Shown here: in pieces, positions 18,009 through 25,737 of the stretch
How the letters are laid out: every line of letters begins with the position of its first letter
Position numbering within the stretch: the stretch's first letter is position 1
Source: Nostoc linckia NIES-25
GTDB taxonomy: Bacteria; Cyanobacteriota; Cyanobacteriia; Cyanobacteriales; Nostocaceae
Length of the DNA: 64,000 bases
Direction: 5' to 3'
Assembly: GCF_002368035.1 (NCBI RefSeq)
Contig: NZ_AP018222.1
Location: 3,016,534 to 3,080,533, forward strand
Notes under the pieces: model-generated
The model's database searches: none
What the model saw: the letters and a program-made list of their open reading frames with translations, nothing else
What the model was told of the DNA's origin: nothing
Program-made: the position numbers and the translations under genes

Positions 18009-18635
18009 ATGGAATGGCACGTAACTGATGCTCAAAGTTTAGCAATCATTGATAGTGAAATTGGCGATCATGTCTTTTCACCAGCAGAGTATGAGATTGT
18101 GCGTCGGGTAATCTACGCCACGGCTGACTTTGAGTATAAGTCTTTGATTCGCTTTTCTGAGCGTGCCTTGCAAGCTGGAGCAGCAGCCTTAGCTGCGCGT
18201 ACCACGATTGTGGTAGATGTACCGATGGTACAAGTAGGTATTGCCTACGATATCCAAAATACCTTTGCTAATCCAGTCTATTGCAGTATGGAAGCTTTGA
18301 CACGCCCCCAAAAAGAAAAAACGCGGGCTGCATGGGGAATAGAAACCCTCGCAAAGCGTTATCCAGAAGGTATTTTTGTGATAGGTCAAGCCCAAACCGC
18401 ATTAACAGCATTGGTAGATTTAATCGAAGCTGAGGAAATTAGACCGGCTTTAATCATTGCGACTCCGGTGGGATTTGTAAATGGCGATGCTAAGGCGCGT
18501 TTACAAGACTCTCTGGTTCCGCACATTACAATAGAAAACCGCAAAGGTAATGCAGTCATAGCAGCTGCGATCGTTGACGGATTGGTAGATTTAGCTTGGC
18601 AAGCCTACGGGCAAGATAGAAATCGAGGAAGCTAG
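18009..18635 (+). CDS. cobH: Precorrin-8X methylmutase (cobalamin synthesis)
   Basis: 208 residues from ATG 18009 (a TTG at 17991 is possible). The sequence matches the CobH/CbiC family along its length: DHVFSPAEYEIVRRVIYATADFEY, a TIVVDVPMVQVGI strand, RPALIIATPVGFVNGDAKA and a C-terminal GNAVIAAAIVDGLV. The enzyme shifts the C-11 methyl of precorrin-8X to C-12, giving hydrogenobyrinate (or the cobalt form). The residue aligned with the catalytic His of CobH (the H of VHTCG/VIHATG) is Tyr here (VIYATADF). It stands alone, with no other cobalamin genes next to it, and no B12 riboswitch was seen. Confidence 0.88.
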   Translation: MEWHVTDAQSLAIIDSEIGDHVFSPAEYEIVRRVIYATADFEYKSLIRFSERALQAGAAALAARTTIVVDVPMVQVGIAYDIQNTFANPVYCSMEALTRPQKEKTRAAWGIETLAKRYPEGIFVIGQAQTALTALVDLIEAEEIRPALIIATPVGFVNGDAKARLQDSLVPHITIENRKGNAVIAAAIVDGLVDLAWQAYGQDRNRGS

Positions 18636-18734
18636 GAAAGTCGGCTCTGTGCTATCCTGTATCAAAAGAGTATTCATAATTAGTGAATATCCCGATATTT
18701 TTATTGAATACTACCGAGTAAGGAGCTTAATACT

Positions 18735-20147
18735 GTGGTAACTGAGGGTTTAAGTTTAAGTGCTTATATTGCAATCCCCGTAGTTTTAAGTCTTTTACTT
18801 GAGGGAGACAACATAAAAGTATCTGTAATTAAAAATGTTAGTCAAAAACCTGTCGAACAACAAGCGATCGCTCCTAACCCCCAGTTAATCAGCACTAAAA
18901 CAGCCGGAAAAACATACTACGTCAGTGGCAAAGGGAACGACAAAAATAATGGACTTTCTACTTCATCCCCTTTTAGGACTATTCAAAAGGCAGCAAATCT
19001 TACCAAGCCTGGAGACACCGTACTCGTTATGAACGGAGTCTACACAAATGCAAGTCCGAAAGGGGAGGTACTAGCAATTACTCATTCTGGAACTGCAAAT
19101 GCATGGATTAAGTTTAAAGCATATCCTAGACATTCTCCAAAACTTCAGCACAATGGATGGCATGGAGTTTTGATTAAAAATGGTGCTTCATATATTGAAG
19201 TAAACGGGTTTGAGGTGATAGGAAATAATGCCAATGTAACTCTTGATTATGCCATGAGTGAGAAGAGTAATAAATCAAACCAGCTAACAAATGGAAACTG
19301 CATTACCGTAGATGGACGAAAAAAAGGCCATTCTCACCATATACGTATTGTTAACAACAGGACACATAGCTGTGGTGGTTCAGGTATTGGAATCCTTGAA
19401 GCTGACTATGTGACTATAGATAATAACGTAGTGTTCGATAATGCCTGGTACGGTATCTATGCTAGCAGCGGCATTTCACTACTGGGTAATTGGAACTTTG
19501 ATAATTACCAGGGATATAAGATGTTTGTAACCAACAACAAGGTCTACAACAATCGACAGTATATTCCTTGGATTAAGACCGGAACTATCACCGACGGTAA
19601 TGGCATTATTCTTGATACTTTCAGTAAGGAGAAAAACTCAACAAACCCTCCATATAAAGGACGTACTTTAGTTAAAAATAACCTGACATTTCATAACGGT
19701 GGTTCAGGCATTCATGCATTTTATAGCGATAATATTGATATTATCAATAACACAGCTTTTTTAAATAATCAGACTCCAGAACTCAAACTAGGACAAATAT
19801 TTACTCAAGCGTCATCTAACGTGAAAATTTTAAATAATATTCTCTATGCTTTTCCTGGCAAAAATGTTAACAGCAATAGTAAAGGTAAAAACGTTATTTT
19901 TGATTACAATATCTACCTGAATACTTCCTCTGCAAATGTTAAAGGGCCTCACGATATTGTTGCCGATGCAGATTTTATCAGGGCACATCCCACTTTGATA
20001 AAAATAGCTGGTGATTGGAACTCACAATTATCTAAGCAAAATCGCTCTGCACCAACTTCTATCAATATTAATTCAGCAAGTGTTGTTTGCGAACCAGTGA
20101 CTTATACTCTCAAAGACAAACTAATAAAGGTGGGATGTTCGCGTTAG
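18735..20147 (+). CDS. Parallel beta-helix protein (DUF1565/pectate-lyase-like), probably exported
   Basis: 470 residues from a GTG with AAGGAG nine bases upstream; the frame has a stop shortly before, so little extension is possible. There is a weak hydrophobic N-terminus (LSAYIAIPVVLSLLL) with no basic residues before it. Then comes the DUF1565-type opening YYVSGKGNDKNNGLSTSSPFRTIQKAANL with PGDTVLVMNGVY, then beta-helix rungs rich in Asn (IRIVNNRTHSCGGSGIGILEADYVTIDNNVVFDN, abbreviated). Such folds bind or cleave polysaccharides. No catalytic set is evident, so lyase activity is not claimed. It may act on the sheath or external glycans. Confidence 0.75.
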   Translation: MVTEGLSLSAYIAIPVVLSLLLEGDNIKVSVIKNVSQKPVEQQAIAPNPQLISTKTAGKTYYVSGKGNDKNNGLSTSSPFRTIQKAANLTKPGDTVLVMNGVYTNASPKGEVLAITHSGTANAWIKFKAYPRHSPKLQHNGWHGVLIKNGASYIEVNGFEVIGNNANVTLDYAMSEKSNKSNQLTNGNCITVDGRKKGHSHHIRIVNNRTHSCGGSGIGILEADYVTIDNNVVFDNAWYGIYASSGISLLGNWNFDNYQGYKMFVTNNKVYNNRQYIPWIKTGTITDGNGIILDTFSKEKNSTNPPYKGRTLVKNNLTFHNGGSGIHAFYSDNIDIINNTAFLNNQTPELKLGQIFTQASSNVKILNNILYAFPGKNVNSNSKGKNVIFDYNIYLNTSSANVKGPHDIVADADFIRAHPTLIKIAGDWNSQLSKQNRSAPTSININSASVVCEPVTYTLKDKLIKVGCSR

Positions 20148-20578
20148 GGATTACTAAGAAATAAATTACTAAGTAGAAACACTAAATTAAACTAAAAAAG
20201 AGGTTGCCGGGTTTCGACTCCGCGGAAGTTGAATCTCGACTTCTCTACGAGACGCTACGCGAACGCTCGATTACCGCGTAGTCGAAACTCAATCCTCGTC
20301 TTCTCAGGGTTCGAGCATTGAGCGTACCCTACCCTTCTCCTAACGGAGACGCTCTTGCTAGCTTGCTTCCACGGAGTGGTACGGGAACGCCAAGGGCGAA
20401 CGGGATCTTGCTTGGCGTAGCGTCTCCCTTTGGGAGAAGTCGAAATGCGTCTTCTAAATAATTGTGTCTACCTACTTATTGCTTGTGAGGTGGGCGACCA
20501 AGACCGCCCAATGTTTAAGGCGGACAAGATGTCCACCCCACAAGAAATAAAGCGAAACTAAATCCTAAGAATTTGGAA
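20148..20578. other. Repeat-filled spacer between convergent genes
   Basis: A patchwork of nested GC-rich short repeats (GAGACGCTACGCGAACG, GGCGTAGCGTCTCCC and variants, about 20200-20450) is followed by the 61-bp hairpin element at 20483-20543. No gene is seen. Confidence 0.65.
20483..20543. repeat. Hairpin repeat (TTGTGAGGTGG...CCACCCCACAA), copy 1
   Basis: Near-perfect 11-base inverted ends bound a 61-bp unit that includes GGCGGACAAGATGTCC. The second copy is at 50276-50335. It lies between convergent genes, where it could serve as a terminator. Confidence 0.75.
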
Positions 20579-21268
20579 TTACTCCTCTACTCTACGCTGA
20601 CGCCGACGGGGCCTTCTTTCTTGTCGATCTTCACGCAAGCGACGGCCGACTTCGCTAAAGAAATCGCGCCGCAGGTAAGGATAATCGCTGACCCACAACT
20701 CACGACTGGGAATGTATATATCGGTGAATTCTTCGATGCTGCTTAAATCTGCGCGATTTGACATCACTACCATTTCTGCAATTTGACCGCGAGCGATCGC
20801 TTTGTGGCTAGGACGTAGTGGTGCCTCAAATTCAATGGTAAATCCGGTGTCATCACCTACCTCTAAGTTAATCCGTTTTTCTCGGTTTTCTACAATTACT
20901 AATTCACCTTTGCTATTGACGGTTTCCTGTTTCCCAATTAACTGGTCTGTAATCCACCAATCCAGGACTCGACCGCGAAAAAAGCCGCTGTATTTGTAAC
21001 GGCGACATTGTAAATTTCGCATACTTGCTTGAAACACTGGATACCACAGCCAAAATAAAGCGCTAATTACCCCCAGCACAAATATTATGGGGCCAAACTG
21101 TAGCCCGAACAAAGCTCTTACAAGTAGAATTACAACTATGGTGACTACAGAAATTAACAGGCGTTGCAAAAAATTTGCAAACTTTCCCCAGTAGTACTTG
21201 TACTGAAGACCAGTGGCAATTAAGGGGACAATTTGTTCAAATTTCTGGCGAGTCAGTGGTACTAACAT
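20579..21268 (-). CDS. Cyanobacterial membrane protein of unknown function
   Basis: 229 residues from ATG 21268; the longer TTG start at 21301 would begin in intergenic repeat-like sequence. Two membrane helices (about residues 36-80: LLISVVTIVVILLVRALF and IIFVLGVISALFWLWYPVF) precede a soluble domain (SGFFRGRVLDWWITDQ, GRWL-like strands, ARGQIAEMVVMSNRADL) and a very basic C-terminus (RRPRRRQRRVEE). Similar cyanobacterial proteins are sometimes labelled phosphate ABC transporter permease, which the sequence does not support (too few helices). Function unknown. Confidence 0.7.
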   Translation of the reverse strand: MLVPLTRQKFEQIVPLIATGLQYKYYWGKFANFLQRLLISVVTIVVILLVRALFGLQFGPIIFVLGVISALFWLWYPVFQASMRNLQCRRYKYSGFFRGRVLDWWITDQLIGKQETVNSKGELVIVENREKRINLEVGDDTGFTIEFEAPLRPSHKAIARGQIAEMVVMSNRADLSSIEEFTDIYIPSRELWVSDYPYLRRDFFSEVGRRLREDRQERRPRRRQRRVEE

Positions 21269-21301
21269 GAGTGCTGAGTAATGGGTAATGAGTTGGAACA
21301 A

Positions 21302-21334
21302 GAATACAGAATTCAGAATTCAGAATTCAGAATT
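21302..21334. repeat. Heptamer array AATTCAG
   Basis: About four tandem AATTCAG copies. The same heptamer or its complement also recurs near 12884, 14294, 27361, 30567 and 41621, making it the commonest short tandem repeat in the window. Confidence 0.8.
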
Positions 21335-21508
21335 AATTAGTGGGAGATAGTCTGCGGGATCTTGCTAGAGAATCGCTACTAATAGACGGCTAAATTGAAA
21401 ATTACGAGTGAGTGTTTCACTGTTTATACTCCTACACAGAAGCAAGCTAGATTCACTAGTCGTACTCAGGTACATTCTGAATCCGGAATTCTGTATTCTG
21501 AGTTCTGA

Positions 21509-22345
21509 TTAAAGTATTTTTTCTAATCCATATATTAACGACTTTAACGCTAGGACTTTGCGAATGGCTAATAGTACTCCTGGCATATAGCAGGCGCGAT
21601 CGCTCGTATCATGTCGTAAAGTATAAATCTGTCCCGGTGCGCCAAAAATAACTTCCTGATGAGCAACTAATCCCGGTAAGCGCACGCTATGAATTCTAAT
21701 ACCTTCCTCTGCTTGGCTTCCCCTAGCTCCTGGTAATTTCTCAGTTTCTTGTACTAACGCAGGATTAAAGCTTTTACCTAATTCTCCTAATAACTGCGCC
21801 GTTTGAATGGCAGTACCGCTGGGAGCATCAGCTTTTTGGTTGTGATGCAGTTCGATAATTTCTACATGGTCAAAATATTGAGAAGCGGCGACTGCGGCTT
21901 GTTGCAGCAGCACCATACCAATGGAAAAGTTAGGAATAATCAAACAACCAGTACTAGCTTTTTCGGCAAAGTCCGCGAGATCTTGAATTTGTTCTGGACT
22001 TAATCCAGTGGTACCGACTACAGGACGAATGCCATAGGCGATCGCACTGCGAATATTGTCATAAACTGAGTCGGGATGGGTAAAATCTACCATCACCCCT
22101 GGAGGCCCTTGTCTTTCTCCAGCCACATAACCCAACATCGGTTCTAATTGATTGGTAATTGGCACTTCCAAAGGTTCGCTTAAACCCGCCAGTTCTCCAG
22201 CATCTTTATCTTGATGTTCTGGACTGCTATCAATTGCACCCACCAAATTCAAATCGGGTGCTTGCGCCACTGCCTTAACTACTTCACGACCCATCTTACC
22301 AGCAGCACCGTTGACAATAACCGGGATAGGAGCTTGATTCGTCAT
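21509..22345 (-). CDS. dapB: 4-hydroxy-tetrahydrodipicolinate reductase
   Basis: 278 residues, normal for DapB. The N-terminal NAD(P)-binding loop reads NGAAGKMGREVV. The DapB signature EIIELHHNQKADAPSGTA contains the catalytic His-His and Lys. VVGTTGLSPEQI and the C-terminal VIFGAPGQIYTLRHDTSDR are also typical. The enzyme reduces hydroxy-tetrahydrodipicolinate in lysine and meso-diaminopimelate synthesis, supplying cell-wall precursor. It is monocistronic here. Confidence 0.96.
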   Translation of the reverse strand: MTNQAPIPVIVNGAAGKMGREVVKAVAQAPDLNLVGAIDSSPEHQDKDAGELAGLSEPLEVPITNQLEPMLGYVAGERQGPPGVMVDFTHPDSVYDNIRSAIAYGIRPVVGTTGLSPEQIQDLADFAEKASTGCLIIPNFSIGMVLLQQAAVAASQYFDHVEIIELHHNQKADAPSGTAIQTAQLLGELGKSFNPALVQETEKLPGARGSQAEEGIRIHSVRLPGLVAHQEVIFGAPGQIYTLRHDTSDRACYMPGVLLAIRKVLALKSLIYGLEKIL

Positions 22346-22554
22346 ACGTTGAAAAATTCTTTTTAAGTCAACAAGGGAATTGTAAAGACTTTTGCGAGTA
22401 AAAATACCAATCCCCAGTCCCTAGCTAGTTTTTCATGCATGACCCGGAAAATTTTTTCACTAGCACTGCTATGATAAGTCAATCTTATGAAAGTGTTAAG
22501 CTTTTTTTGTCAAGCCTAGTTGACTAATCGTAATAAAATTTGTTAAATTTATTT

Positions 22555-22733
22555 ACATAGGTTAACAAAGCAGCAAAGCAAGCCATCTAGCTAAGGTTGC
22601 ACGTTGTATATGACCTTTCTAGTTTTGGTTAGCTTAGATGTTAACTAAAAAATAGACTTCGGTATCGGTATATCTCATCGACATTTGGACTTCTCCCATT
22701 TACCTCGGCTATCAAGTCGGGGTTTTTTGTTTT
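22555..22733 (+). ncRNA. Candidate small RNA (no family recognised)
   Basis: The interval between a promoter-like pair at 22520-22548 and an intrinsic terminator would give a transcript of about 170 nt. It has no ORF of note and does not overlap dapB, which is transcribed away. I do not recognise it as Yfr1, 6S, tmRNA or RNase P. The 5' end is approximate. Confidence 0.3.
22702..22733 (+). terminator. Intrinsic terminator without an upstream gene
   Basis: ACCTCGGCT and AGTCGGGGT form a 9-bp stem (two G-U pairs) around ATCA, followed by TTTTTGTTTTC. The nearest + strand gene upstream is more than 2.5 kb away. Confidence 0.7.
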
Positions 22734-22766
22734 CTTGATTAGCTGCTTATTTCTTAAACTGATTCT

Positions 22767-22920
22767 AGTCATCTTTGAGATGAATTTCGCTATCAGCCAT
22801 AGGTTTTAACCTCTGGCAAGTCATGGCTTCAGGTGTAAGATTTTAAACATCATCTGTCCGCCTGAGTTCGCCTGAGAATGAATTCTCAGGCTCATAGCTC
22901 AAGTCAGCTTAAAGCTGACT
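22767..22920. repeat. Palindromic stem-loops downstream of the transposase pseudogene
   Basis: Perfect or near-perfect small palindromes: CCTGAGAATGAATTCTCAGG (22871-22890) and AGTCAGCTTAAAGCTGACT (22902-22920). AGTCATCTTTGAGATGAA at 22767 matches, in reverse complement, the ATAGCGAAAGTCATCT block of the 12989-13195 element. Confidence 0.65.
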
Positions 22921-22961
22921 ATGCTCAAATACCCAAGATTAATAATTGAAGAAATTTAAAT

Positions 22962-23405
22962 TTATTGGTTTAGCTGCGTGAGTCTTGGCTCGTCATCTTC
23001 ATGATTATGCCGTTCCAAAGACGAAATTGCCGTCCCATTTGAATGATGTGCTTTCTGATTCTGAACATACACAACAGCTTGCTGGAGTTGTTTGCTTCCA
23101 AGTGAAAAAACGCTATATCCACGTTGCCAGCCAAACAAATCTCGTGAAGATGACAGATGATTAAGATGATAAGCGCTACTGCCTTTGATATTTTGGACAA
23201 AATCAGATATGGAAATTTTAGGTGGAATAGAAGTCACTAAATGAATGTGGTTTTCTATCCCGCCCACAGCATGGATTATGCTACTAAGTTAATTGGCTTT
23301 GCCAATTATGTAACCATAAAGTAGGATTTCGCGTTCCGGGGTAATTAGTGGCTGTCGCTCTTTTGTTGCCCAAATAAGATGATAGTAAAGTCGCCACAGA
23401 GCCAT
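22962..23405 (-). pseudogene. IS200/IS605-family (Y1 HUH, RAYT-like) transposase interrupted by one stop codon
   Basis: Reading left from ATG 23405, the frame gives MALWRLYYHLIWATKERQPL, then a TAA at codon 39 (23289-23291). It resumes in the same frame with LSSIIHAVGGIENHIHLV, which contains the HIH metal motif, then FGWQRGYSVFSLG and YVQNQKAHH with the catalytic Tyr, ending at 22962. The total is 147 codons, the normal size for the family. TCA to TAA would be a single-base change. A GTG at 23267 after the stop could restart a 101-residue fragment lacking the N-terminal strand. Palindromic repeats flank both sides. Such enzymes move single-stranded DNA or REP-like palindromes. Confidence 0.85.
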
Positions 23406-23466
23406 GCACGTGTTGTTTTTGAATAAATTTCCTGTATTTAGTATTCCCTCGATTATTGAAAATCTT

Positions 23467-23522
23467 CTAGTCGGCTTGAGCCGAGTTTAACTATTAGCCT
23501 TGGAATTTATTCTGAGGCGGAT
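23467..23522. repeat. Palindromic module upstream of the transposase pseudogene
   Basis: TAGTCGGCTTGAGCCGAGTT forms a stem-loop and is followed by TTAACTATTAGCCTTGGAA and TTCTGAGGCGG. The layout matches 13092-13145 (TAGTCATC stem-loop, TTTAACTTTTAGCCTGGAA, TTCTAGGCGG). Confidence 0.6.
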
Positions 23523-23612
23523 CTTCATCCGAAGCGTACCGCTTGGTGGGAAAATAAAAACGAGAAATGATGCTTGCCTGGTATTGCCTCCAGCCCAAAG
23601 GAACCTGTATAA

Positions 23613-24158
23613 ATGTGGAAACGAATTGTATTAATTTTGCTATTGGTGTTGAGCTTCAGCCTGAGTAATTCTGGCGTAGCAGTTGCAGCTGGACTAAAAA
23701 GCTTTGTAGACACCAATGATGGCTATCAGTTTTTATATCCTAATGGCTGGCTGCAAGTTAAAGTTGCCAACGGCCCTGATGTGGTTTTTCACGATTTAAT
23801 TGAGGTATCTGAAAATGTTTCTGTAGTGATTAGCCCAGTTCCAGAAAATAAAACCTTAGCAGAATTGGGAACTCCAACAGAAGTAGGGTATAAATTGGGA
23901 AAAGCCGCTCTAGCGCCTCCTGATTCTGGCCGTTCAGCCGAATTAGTCAATGCCGCGCAGCGCGAAGTAGAGGGTAAAACATACTACCTTTTGGAGTATG
24001 AAGTTAAACTCCCCAATCAACAGCAACGACACAACATTGCTAGCGTCGCTGTTAGCCGTGGTAAACTTTTTACCTTCAACGCCTCAATTTCTGAAAAACG
24101 CTGGCCAAAAGTTAAACAAACAATTGATGAAGTTGTAAATTCTTTTTCTGTCTATTAG
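23613..24158 (+). CDS. PsbP-like photosystem II protein (CyanoP type)
   Basis: 181 residues. An N-terminal signal (MWKRIVLILLLVLSFSL) is followed by the PsbP family core: GLKSFVDTNDGYQFLYPNGW, VVFHDLIEVSENVSVVISPV, VGYKLGKAALAPPDSGRSAELVNAAQ (abridged), YYLLEYEV and the C-terminal WPKVKQTIDEVVNSFSVY. CyanoP sits on the lumenal side and helps photosystem II assembly. Known CyanoP proteins carry a lipobox Cys; here the region reads LSNSGVAVAAG, with no Cys, so cleavage by signal peptidase I (after AVA) is more likely than lipidation. It is monocistronic. Confidence 0.88.
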   Translation: MWKRIVLILLLVLSFSLSNSGVAVAAGLKSFVDTNDGYQFLYPNGWLQVKVANGPDVVFHDLIEVSENVSVVISPVPENKTLAELGTPTEVGYKLGKAALAPPDSGRSAELVNAAQREVEGKTYYLLEYEVKLPNQQQRHNIASVAVSRGKLFTFNASISEKRWPKVKQTIDEVVNSFSVY

Positions 24159-24236
24159 TCATTAGTCATTGGGCATACGAAAAGGACAAGGGGAAAGGGT
24201 AAGGGGTATGGTTCGACAAGCTCACCAACCGGGGAA

Positions 24237-24292
24237 AAGGGGAAAGATTAAATTTATTCCTTTTCCCTTTTCCCTTTAACCTTTTCCCCTGC
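24237..24292. repeat. 56-nt interspersed repeat, copy 2, with an inserted short repeat upstream
   Basis: Identical over 56 bases to 16845-16900. Copy 2 differs just upstream, where GGTATGGTTCGACAAGCTC and following bases (about 24205-24232) interrupt the GGGGAAAGGGTAAGGGG run seen in copy 1. It is followed by C-rich CCCCTGCC units up to 24335. Confidence 0.85.
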
Positions 24293-24342
24293 CTCCCCTG
24301 CCCCCCCTGCCCCCCCTGCCTCCCCTGCCCCCCTGCTTCTCT

Positions 24343-24936
24343 ATGAGCATTCCACCTTTCGTACTGGCTTCAGCTTCCCCAGCGCGACGGCGCTTGCTGC
24401 AAACTGTTGGTATTGAACCGATAGTTCGACCGAGCGACTTTGATGAGTCGCAAATCCAATTGAGCGATCCTGCACAATTGGTTAAAACTCTTGCCCAGTA
24501 CAAAGCCCAAACCGTAGCCCCACAGTTTGAATCAGGTTTGATTATGGGTTGTGATTCGGTTTTGTCTGTCAATAATCAGATTCATGGCAAACCAGCAGAC
24601 GCTAGTGAAGCGATCGCCCGTTGGCGGATAATGCAAGATAGCTTTGGTGACTTATACACAGGTCACGCGTTGATTGACCTCAAGCAAAACTGCACTTTAG
24701 TCAAGTCTCAAGTTACAAGAGTTTATTTTGCTCCAATGACCGACAAGGCAATTAAAGCTTATGCGGCCACAGGTGAACCTCTCAAGTGTGCTGGTGCCTT
24801 TGCCCTCGAAGGTTTTGGTAGTTTGTTCGTCGAAAAAATTGAAGGCTGTCACAGCAATGTAATTGGCCTCAGTTTACCCCTGCTGCGGCAGATGTTAGCA
24901 GAATTGGGATACGATGTTACGGATTTTTGGGAATAG
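24343..24936 (+). CDS. maf: Maf-family nucleoside triphosphate pyrophosphatase
   Basis: 197 residues, standard length. The Maf opening FVLASASPARRRLLQTVGI and the conserved KAQTVAPQF, CDSVL, GKPADASEA, GDLYTGHAL and AGAFALEGFGSLFVEKIEGCHSNVIGL blocks (abridged) are present. Maf proteins hydrolyse non-canonical or house-cleaning NTPs to monophosphates. The ATG follows a C-rich tandem repeat (CCCCTGCC, 24290-24335) with no Shine-Dalgarno. Confidence 0.92.
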   Translation: MSIPPFVLASASPARRRLLQTVGIEPIVRPSDFDESQIQLSDPAQLVKTLAQYKAQTVAPQFESGLIMGCDSVLSVNNQIHGKPADASEAIARWRIMQDSFGDLYTGHALIDLKQNCTLVKSQVTRVYFAPMTDKAIKAYAATGEPLKCAGAFALEGFGSLFVEKIEGCHSNVIGLSLPLLRQMLAELGYDVTDFWE

Positions 24937-24951
24937 TCAATCAATTTTGGA

Positions 24952-25045
24952 TTTGGGATTTTAGAGTTACGGACTTGCGATCTAATTTTAGGTTTGGGAT
25001 TTTAGAGTTACGGACTTGCGATCTAATTTTAGATTTGGGATTTTA
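24952..25045. repeat. Tandem 41-bp repeat, a little over two copies
   Basis: Units starting at 24952, 24993 and 25034 each begin TTTGGGATTTTAGA; the first two continue with GTTACGGACTTGCGATC. Located just after maf. Confidence 0.9.
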
Positions 25046-25182
25046 GATTTATTATCGCGTTTGAATTCGCTTGCTCTCAAAGATTTGATACTACTCACAC
25101 ATAACGATTTTGTCTGTGTTTAACTTTGCCAGATGAACCAATGTTTGTTCGCCCAGCTGCACCTGGCTTGCATAGGAAAGGA

Positions 25183-25737
25183 TTAGGAATCGAGGGGGCC
25201 TAGCAGCCAGTAGCCTGGAGAATCGGGCGAGTCGTCGAAGTAATAGCCGCGGATGGCTTCGAGCAGGTCGCGGGTGGTGATGAAGCCGTCCGCATCCTGG
25301 TCAAGGCGACGGAATGCCTCGCGGGCATCTTGCTCGGATACGTGCATCATAGCCCCAGTCCAGCGGATCTCATCAGTGACGGTGAGCTTGCCATCCCGAT
25401 CCTGGTCAACGATATCCATAATGGCCGAAAGAAAAGGCATGTACCCCTGGTCAAAGGCTTCACTGGTTTCTAGCAGTCCCAACGCGAACGCTGCTTTGTA
25501 CTCTGCCTCGCTGATGCGCCCATCGGTGTTTGTGTCGGCGACTTCCAACAAATGCTCCCACAACCCTAAGCAGACCTCAAGTAGGCGTTGTCTGGCAGGA
25601 GATTCAGGTTGATGACCGAATTCTTCAGCCAGACGTGCAACTGACATCTCGAAGTCGCTTTGCTCAATAAAGCCGTTGCGATCGTCATCAAAAGTGCGGA
25701 AGCGTTTGGAGAGTTTCCGATCCAGGAAATGGTTCAT
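25183..25737 (-). CDS. EF-hand calcium-binding protein (calerythrin-like), probably transferred
   Basis: 184 residues with four EF-hand positions: DDDRNGFIEQSDF, DTNTDGRISEAEY, DQDRDGKLTVTDE and DQDADGFITTRDL, all with good loop ligands. The length and spacing resemble calerythrin and sarcoplasmic calcium-binding proteins, which buffer or sense cytosolic calcium. Hand counting of 25201-25320 gives 74 G+C of 120 (62%), against 40% in a sample of the neighbouring pcyA; codon use also differs. The ATG overlaps the stop of the 81-residue gene upstream (ATGA), so translation is probably coupled. No signal peptide. Inference: horizontal transfer from a GC-rich bacterium such as an actinomycete. Confidence 0.9.
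   Translation of the reverse strand: MNHFLDRKLSKRFRTFDDDRNGFIEQSDFEMSVARLAEEFGHQPESPARQRLLEVCLGLWEHLLEVADTNTDGRISEAEYKAAFALGLLETSEAFDQGYMPFLSAIMDIVDQDRDGKLTVTDEIRWTGAMMHVSEQDAREAFRRLDQDADGFITTRDLLEAIRGYYFDDSPDSPGYWLLGPLDS

Larger units (their letters stand above)
22346..22961. other. Spacer with candidate promoter, orphan terminator and IS200-linked palindromes
   Basis: No protein gene is seen. On the + strand, TTGACT (22520-22525), 17 bases, then TTAAAT (22543-22548) resembles a sigma-70 promoter, and a good terminator follows at 22702-22733 with no ORF between. From 22767 on are palindromes associated with the transposase pseudogene. Confidence 0.5.

Noticed and set aside
20181..20300. Possible tRNA (GGTTTCGACTCC resembles a T-arm)
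   Set aside because: No matching acceptor stem or anticodon arm; the text belongs to the nested GC-rich repeats.
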